From Nocardia brasiliensis (GTDB lineage Bacteria; Actinomycetota; Actinomycetes; Mycobacteriales; Mycobacteriaceae), in assembly GCF_011801125.1 (NCBI RefSeq), contig NZ_CP046171.1, positions 4,278,001 to 4,342,000 of the forward strand: DNA of 64,000 nt. Reading direction: 5' to 3'. Within the stretch, counting starts at the first letter, position 1; each line of letters begins with the position of its first letter. Below are positions 61,401 to 64,000 of this stretch, in pieces. The notes beneath the pieces are model-generated. The model made no database searches, was not told the DNA's origin, and saw only the letters and a list, made by a program, of their open reading frames with translations. The translations under genes were made by a program, and so were the position numbers.

Positions 61401-64000
61401 GACACCACCGCGGGCGCGGCGGGATCGACGGCGGAGCCTGCCGCGAGCAGGTCAGCGAGTACCCGCGGCGGCTGCGCGGCACCGCCGCGCACCGGGACGA
61501 GCCGAGCCCGCTCAGCTGAGGTCAACAGATCGATCGATTCCGCCGCGACCGAGGCATCGGCCGCGATCGCCGCCAGCACACGCACCAGCCGATCGGCGCA
61601 GGCCTGAACCTGCGCGTGCGCGAAAATGCCCGGCCGGTACTGCATGTGCGCCCGGAAGCGCTGCCCCTTGGCCACCACCAGCGCGAGGGGATAGTGCGCT
61701 GAGTCGTTCGAACGCAGCCCTTCGACCCGCATACCGTCGACCGCCGCGGCCTGCGCCGCGAGCGCGGCCTCGTCGACCGGGTAGGACTCGAACACCAGCA
61801 CCGTGTCGAACAGAGTCGAAACACCCAGTGCGGCGTGGATATCCGTCAACCCGACATGGTGGTGCTCCAGCAGTGCCGACTGTTCGGACTGCACCCGACG
61901 CAGCAGCGCGCCGAGCGTTTCACCCGAACCGCGGCGGACTCGCACGGGAATGGTGTTGATAAACAAGCCGACCGCGGATTCGATGCCGGGCAGCTCGGCG
62001 GGCCGTCCGGACACCGTCGTCCCGAATACGACATCGTCGCGACCGGCCAGATAGCCGACGACAATGGCCCACGCCACCTGGAACACGGTGTTCACCGTGA
62101 CCCCGGCGGCCGCCGCCGCGGCGACCAGCCGGTCGATACCCACCTCGTCGAATTCCACCGCGACAGAGTTCGTTCGCGCCGCCGGGTCCGATGCCGCGCC
62201 ACGTGGGCTCAACAGCGTCGCCTCGGCGCCGTCCAGCGCGTGCCGCCACGTCCGCAGCGAGGCGTCCGAATCCTGTCTGGCCAGCCAGTCGAGGTAGGAC
62301 CGGTAAGCCGCCTGCGGCTCCGCGAGCGCCACGTCGTCCGGATTCGCGTACGCGGCCAGCAGCGTCCGCAGCAGCGTCGGCATCGACCAGCCGTCGAACA
62401 GCACGTGATGGTACGAGAGCACCAGCGTGTACCGGCCCGCGCCGGTCGCGATCAGTGTGCACCGCATCAGCGGCGCCGTGGCGAGATCGAACGGCTCCGC
62501 CTTGTCCCGATCCAGCACGTCCGCCAGCGCGGCTTCGGCTTCCGCCTCCGCCACGGCACGCAGATCCACCTCGCGCCACGGCAGGCGCGCCTCGTCGAGG
62601 ACGAATTGCACGCCGACACCCGCGATGTCGGCGCCGAACGCCACTCGCAGATTCGGGTACCGCCGCAACAGGACCCCGGTCGCATGCCGCAGACGTGCGG
62701 CGTCCACATCGCCGGAGAGCGTGATCGCGAGCTGTACCGCGTACACATCCACCGCCGACTCGGCCAGCTGCGCGTGGAACAGCAGGCCGGTCTGCAATGG
62801 CGAGAGCGGCCACACGTCGGCCAGGCTCGGGTACCGCGTCTCCCACGTCGCGATATCGGCCTGTGTCGCCCGCACCAGCGGGAAGTCGGACGGCGTGTAC
62901 CCACCGGCTTGCGGCCTGGCCGCGATGGCGTGCAGCGCGTCGACCCAGAATCGCGACAGCTCAGCGACTTCCGCGTCGTCGAGCACGGCCTCGCGATAGC
63001 CGAAGGTGGCCGACAACCGTCCCTCGGTCACCACCGCGGTGATGTCGACCGTGGCCGTCGCCATGGCGTACAGATCCGCGTCCGCGACCGGAGCGCCGAG
63101 TTCGTCGGTAACGGCGAACTCAGCGGTCGTCGCGACGCCGGATGATCCGCTCGACGGCAGCTGCCCGAGGTAGTTGAAGGCGATCTGCGCCGGCAGCGCG
63201 GCAGGCAGTGTCCGCGCGGCCTCGGGGTTGAGATAGCGCAGCAGTCCGTAGCCGATGCCGTGATCCGGGATCGCACGCAACTGTTCTTTCGTGCTCTTCA
63301 CCGCCGCCTCGACCGCCGCACCACCGGCGAAGGCCGCTTCGAGATCGATTCCCGCCAGGTCGATTCGCACCGGATACACGGTCGTGAACCAGCCGACCGT
63401 CGCGGTCAGGTCCGCGCCCGCGACGACCTGCTCCTCACGCCCGTGCCCCTCGAGGCGCACCAGTGTCGACGCCTCGGACCCGCCTCGACCGGCCCGCCAG
63501 CGCGTCACGGCCAGCGCGAGCGCGGCGACCAGCACATCCTGTACGTCGCCGTGGAAGGCCGCGGGCACCCGCGTCAGCAGTGCCTCGGTGACCCCGGCTG
63601 AGACCTCCACTCGCCGAACGCCGATCGTGTCGGCGGCGGATTCGACCGCACGCACGCCGAGGGCCGGGTCCGGCCCGTCGACGATCCCCTGCCACAGCGC
63701 GAGCTCCGCCACCCGCCGCGGTGCCCGCGCCGCCTCGGCCAGGCCGTGCGCCCAGCGCCGCATCGAGGTGCCCACCGGCGGCAGCGCGACCGCCGCGCCC
63801 GCGCGATACTGCTGCCACGCCGACCGCAGATCCGGCAGCAGGATGCGCCACGAAACTCCGTCCACCACCAGATGATGGCCGACGACGATCAGCTGACCGC
63901 CGCGCGAACCGTCGCCGTGCGACACCCAAAGCGCCTGCCACACAACGCCTTCGGCCGGGTTGAGCCGCCCGAGCGCGGCTGCTACCTCGGTCCGCACCAG
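52490..64000 (-). CDS. Non-ribosomal peptide synthetase, C-terminal part: (E)-C-A-T-C-A-T-C-A-T-TE (gene runs off the right edge)
   Basis: At least 3835 residues, still open at 64000. Domains with residue numbers from 63997: partial epimerisation domain 1-365 ([26 protein letters not shown]). Module 1: C 395-830 ([21 protein letters not shown]), A 845-1335 ([12 protein letters not shown]), T with Ser1376 in LGGHS. Module 2: C 1432-1870 (HHIAADGWS), A 1895-2405, T Ser2450. Module 3: C 2508-2950, A 2972-3475, T Ser3522. Thioesterase 3580-3830 with Ser3654 in GWSLGG and His3806. All core motifs are intact. The E domain shows that an upstream module supplies a D-residue. The product therefore has at least four residues and is released by the TE. 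No MbtH-like protein is in the window. Substrates could not be assigned. Confidence 0.95.
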   Translation of the reverse strand: MVRTEVAAALGRLNPAEGVVWQALWVSHGDGSRGGQLIVVGHHLVVDGVSWRILLPDLRSAWQQYRAGAAVALPPVGTSMRRWAHGLAEAARAPRRVAELALWQGIVDGPDPALGVRAVESAADTIGVRRVEVSAGVTEALLTRVPAAFHGDVQDVLVAALALAVTRWRAGRGGSEASTLVRLEGHGREEQVVAGADLTATVGWFTTVYPVRIDLAGIDLEAAFAGGAAVEAAVKSTKEQLRAIPDHGIGYGLLRYLNPEAARTLPAALPAQIAFNYLGQLPSSGSSGVATTAEFAVTDELGAPVADADLYAMATATVDITAVVTEGRLSATFGYREAVLDDAEVAELSRFWVDALHAIAARPQAGGYTPSDFPLVRATQADIATWETRYPSLADVWPLSPLQTGLLFHAQLAESAVDVYAVQLAITLSGDVDAARLRHATGVLLRRYPNLRVAFGADIAGVGVQFVLDEARLPWREVDLRAVAEAEAEAALADVLDRDKAEPFDLATAPLMRCTLIATGAGRYTLVLSYHHVLFDGWSMPTLLRTLLAAYANPDDVALAEPQAAYRSYLDWLARQDSDASLRTWRHALDGAEATLLSPRGAASDPAARTNSVAVEFDEVGIDRLVAAAAAAGVTVNTVFQVAWAIVVGYLAGRDDVVFGTTVSGRPAELPGIESAVGLFINTIPVRVRRGSGETLGALLRRVQSEQSALLEHHHVGLTDIHAALGVSTLFDTVLVFESYPVDEAALAAQAAAVDGMRVEGLRSNDSAHYPLALVVAKGQRFRAHMQYRPGIFAHAQVQACADRLVRVLAAIAADASVAAESIDLLTSAERARLVPVRGGAAQPPRVLADLLAAGSAVDPAAPAVVSGPVTLSFGELESYSNRLARLLIGRGVGPGDAVALAMPRGVEFLAGLWAVTKAGAAFVPIDPRHPLDRVTGMTADAGVRLAMSVTETAATVPGALERVLLDAPDLPARLAQFPADAVTDADRTGPLHPGHVAYVVYTSGSTGTPKGVVVTHEGLANFTAEQRARYRVDASARVLAVSAPGFDAVMMELLMAHPNGAALVVSPPDIFGGAQLTEIIRTQRVSHAFVTTSVLATMSPADLPSLRVLVTGGERVPAELVAAWAPGRQLYVAYGPTETVIVTTISEPMAPDAPVTLGRPIRGVEAVVLDALLRPVPVGVRGELYLGGIQQARGYLNRPALSAATFVANPYGCQGSRLYRTGDLVCWTADGELEFLGRNDFQVKVRGQRIELGEIEAVLARQDGVTRAVVVHRAESERLIAYLVGADIEPDRVLAAAGQQLPAHMVPDACVVLTELPLTVSGKLDRAALPEPQQRTRTYRKPETPAERLVAEAFAELLGVDRIGADDDFFALGGHSLSAMRAASRLSASAGVRIGVREVFEAPTPARLALVLAAAGGVAAAQPELVAQERPERVPLSFAQLRMWFINRFHGAAAGYTIPLVLRLTGELDTAALSAALGDVVRRHESLRTVFPDDEGTPSQRVLPADHTTVPIEVRSVAPAELTAAAADAVRHGFDLSHELPLRVTLLDCGAGEYVLAMAIHHIAADGWSLAPLARDLSAAYTARRSGLAPEWSPLPVQYVDYALWQRRVLGSETDPGSLAARQLSYWTAHLAGAPDRLELPADRPRPSVASQAGGSYSFVLDAELFAGIGALANASETTVFMVFHSALALVLSRMSGSDDITVGTPIAGRGAAALDDVIGMFVNTLVLRTRIDETRSYTALLDEVRRVDLEAFANADIPFERVVEAIDVPRSQAHHPLFQVMLAFQNLDLDPASAQLPGIRVAPMRLDTGVERFDLSFTVADLPDSTGAIPITIGYATDLFDRSTVADLAHRLVRILRAVVADPTAVLRDLEVLDTGERELLRAWGDGGTAPDPRTLGEMLSAVAAAHPDRHAVVDARHRLTYRGLDRWSNRFARALIDQGAGPETVVAIAVPRSSAWVRAVWAVAKTGAAFVSVDPAQLWERNRFVLGDVAATVVLVDGESDGDTAGLDRAQLHRDGTPVLDVARLDLLDYSDIPVTDDDRRAPVRPENTAYVVYTSGTTGKPKGVAVTNSGLAAVAAAQWERFDLGPDARMLAVAARTFDAAVFELTAVACAGATLVVAAGDAFAGAPLTELIAAEGVTHACLTPAVAATLATERLDGLRVLMVAGEACPPALVRQWSGTDADGVRALYNLYGPSEATIWVTAAELRSGLPVSLGEPIIGVRVVVLDASLRPVPPGVVGELYTAGCGVARGYLDRSALTASSFVADPFGPPGSRMYRTGDLVRWVPAGERRVLMFVGRADRQVKIRAQRLELGEIEGVLAGLAEVRQAVVVPHTTGDDAENGSGTVRLAAYVTPGPGHAPDPDTVRAALADRLPSFMVPDVVTVLAELPLTSNGKVDPRALPAPEWAVVPYRAAATPFEELVAAAFAEVLGIDRVGADDDFFALGGHSLSATRVAARLGTVAGTEVSVREVFDTPTVAGLARTLAVRAAGAVEPVRMRLSARERPERLPLSFAQWRMWFLNRLAPDSPAYNIPLVLRLTGALDVAALTAAIGDVLARHEALRTVFPDRDGSPCQRIVPADEVDVPVEVRTVAAGELVDAVVPLARRGFELSTEFPVRVTLLDSGSGEHVLVLVLHHIAADGWSLGPLARDLSQAYAARQAGQTPEWAALPVQYADYTLWQREMLGTETDPDSVSARQLGYWTKQLAGLPDRLDVPADRVRPAVASQRGGTYSFVLEPATAAGVDRVARARHSTVFMVLHAALAALLSRVSGSGDIAIGTPIAGRGAAALDGLVGMFVNTLVLRTRVDAAETFGDLLDQCRRVDLAAFAHADVPFERVVEAIDPPRSQAHHPLFQVMLAAQHLDLDLIDAQLPGIRCTPVDLGIEVERFDLTVTVSEAPAADGGLLIGMSYALDLFDERTIATLGQRLVRVIDAVVGDPAVRLREIEVLDSSERTMVSAWGVSGAGPEPVTLSAILDHAAAEHADQVAVVDGGQAWTYRELDEWSNRCARMLIDAGAGPESVVALAVPRSATWLRAVWAVAKSGAAFVCLDPAHPVERNRVILADCAAEIVLFGGESGFSAIGSGLVGTGSAAGDAEVRMIDLDRLDLSRCGSAPVSDIDRRATVRPGNTAYVVYTSGSTGTPKGVSVTHAGLAAVAAVQRSRFRVGAASRVLAVAARTFDAAMLELLLAVPAGAALVVAGDDVFAGEPLAELLRTERITHAFLAPAVALSVDPGGLDELRMLLTGAEACPPELVRLWAGTDAAGVREVHNLYGPTESTIWLAGARLRAGDPVSVGAPIPGARVLVLDSSLRSVAPGTAGELYVAGPGVARGYLNRAGMSAASFVADPFGAPGSVLYRTGDVVRWRVVGAGAAELVFVGRADHQIKIRGQRLELGEIEAAMADLDDVRHAVVAVDSGGARLAAYVVAGQGSRLDPAAIRQAVARRLPSFMVPDTVTVLDALPLTANGKVDRRALPAPEGAVRPYRAPSTALEETVVAVFAEVLGVDRVGVDDDFFTLGGTSVVAMKLVSRLRSRTGIAVPYRLLFADSTPASLARYLAAPQSELGVSLGVLTPLRAAGKGTPLFCVHPGGGLAWVYGALAGHLDPDRPVYGLQDPYIVEDGARLESVEAYAERYVEELLKSFPETTFHLLGWSLGGKIAHAMAARLRRLGHSVGLLALVDTGVAENLEQVPDTEADAAQSRRALTEFLRGWREFLGMDDAAQIDDPARLLPLIAERLSSEGILTPQQVRRVTESFTLPVPHAPGRFDGDAVLFVAARESYRDQIAATWRGHITGTIHEIPIDEWHTGMMNPEAAAVIGPRLNTLLREVESARRP

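Noticed and set aside
57464..61519. Very long plus-strand open frame of 1351 codons opposite the NRPS
   Set aside because: It lies fully antisense to an NRPS with all core motifs intact and is Arg/His/Gly-rich low-complexity translation, typical of antisense frames in GC-rich DNA. The same applies to 53189-56413 and 61835-63145.
52490..64000. NRPS as a nocobactin/mycobactin-type siderophore synthetase
   Set aside because: No hydroxyphenyl-oxazoline cyclisation domain, lysine monooxygenase or salicylate genes are present, and the domain order with E and terminal TE does not match.
1..64000. CRISPR arrays, tRNA or rRNA genes, prophage or plasmid origin
   Set aside because: No repeat-spacer pattern, cloverleaf, rRNA-like or phage structural sequence was noticed by eye. 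The single IS is the only mobile element supported.

Overview
The window is high-GC DNA with actinobacterial gene content: a full mce operon (yrbEA/EB, mceA-F), an LmeA-type lipoprotein, an MmpL-type transporter, many TetR regulators, a modular NRPS and alternative GTG starts. A Nocardia or close relative is the best guess. This rests on gene content only; no rRNA or tRNA gene is present to confirm it.

Layout. (1) 1-7749: 5' end of an amino-acid permease divergent from a fused ArsR/arsenate-reductase gene, a VOC protein, a Tat-exported Asp-box/discoidin protein, an APH-like phosphotransferase, an LmeA-like protein, an RDD membrane protein, a DUF3592-like protein and a Tat-exported GH76-type glycosidase. 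(2) 7874-9301: a SnoaL/NTF2-like gene broken by a 974-bp IS5-family element at 8023-8996. The CTAG target duplication is intact and removing the element restores the reading frame exactly. (3) 9458-12688: a TetR repressor, a FAD monooxygenase with a strong palindromic operator, and a GT1 glycosyltransferase. (4) 12800-16159: an MmpL transporter with three Ig-like repeats on its C-terminus, followed in frame by the relic of a tetR gene.

(5) 16389-32029: an agmatine/putrescine/GABA island. AguA-like and AguB-like enzymes, a transaminase, an aldehyde dehydrogenase, GabT and GabD can be ordered into agmatine -> N-carbamoylputrescine -> putrescine -> 4-aminobutanal -> GABA -> succinate semialdehyde -> succinate. 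Two permeases, an amidohydrolase and three regulators (TetR, Lrp, PucR) sit among them. Two promoters share an identical 18-bp operator, AACTGAATATTCAGTCAA.

(6) 32045-34841: a secreted protein with its TetR, divergent from an ABC1/AarF-like kinase. (7) 34982-46915: a sigma-70-like promoter followed by a tightly coupled 13-gene operon: SnoaL-like protein, cytochrome P450, [3Fe-4S] ferredoxin, multipass membrane protein, Mce-associated protein, YrbEA/EB and MceA-F. This couples a lipid or sterol importer with a complete oxidation module and is the most interesting system in the window. (8) 47060-52344: a secreted esterase-like hydrolase, a small acidic protein, a tandem DUF3558-like surface protein, a flavin amine oxidase and an AraC relic. 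(9) 52431-64000: a perfect 18-bp hairpin terminator and the 3' part of a large NRPS, (E)-C-A-T-C-A-T-C-A-T-TE, which continues beyond the window.
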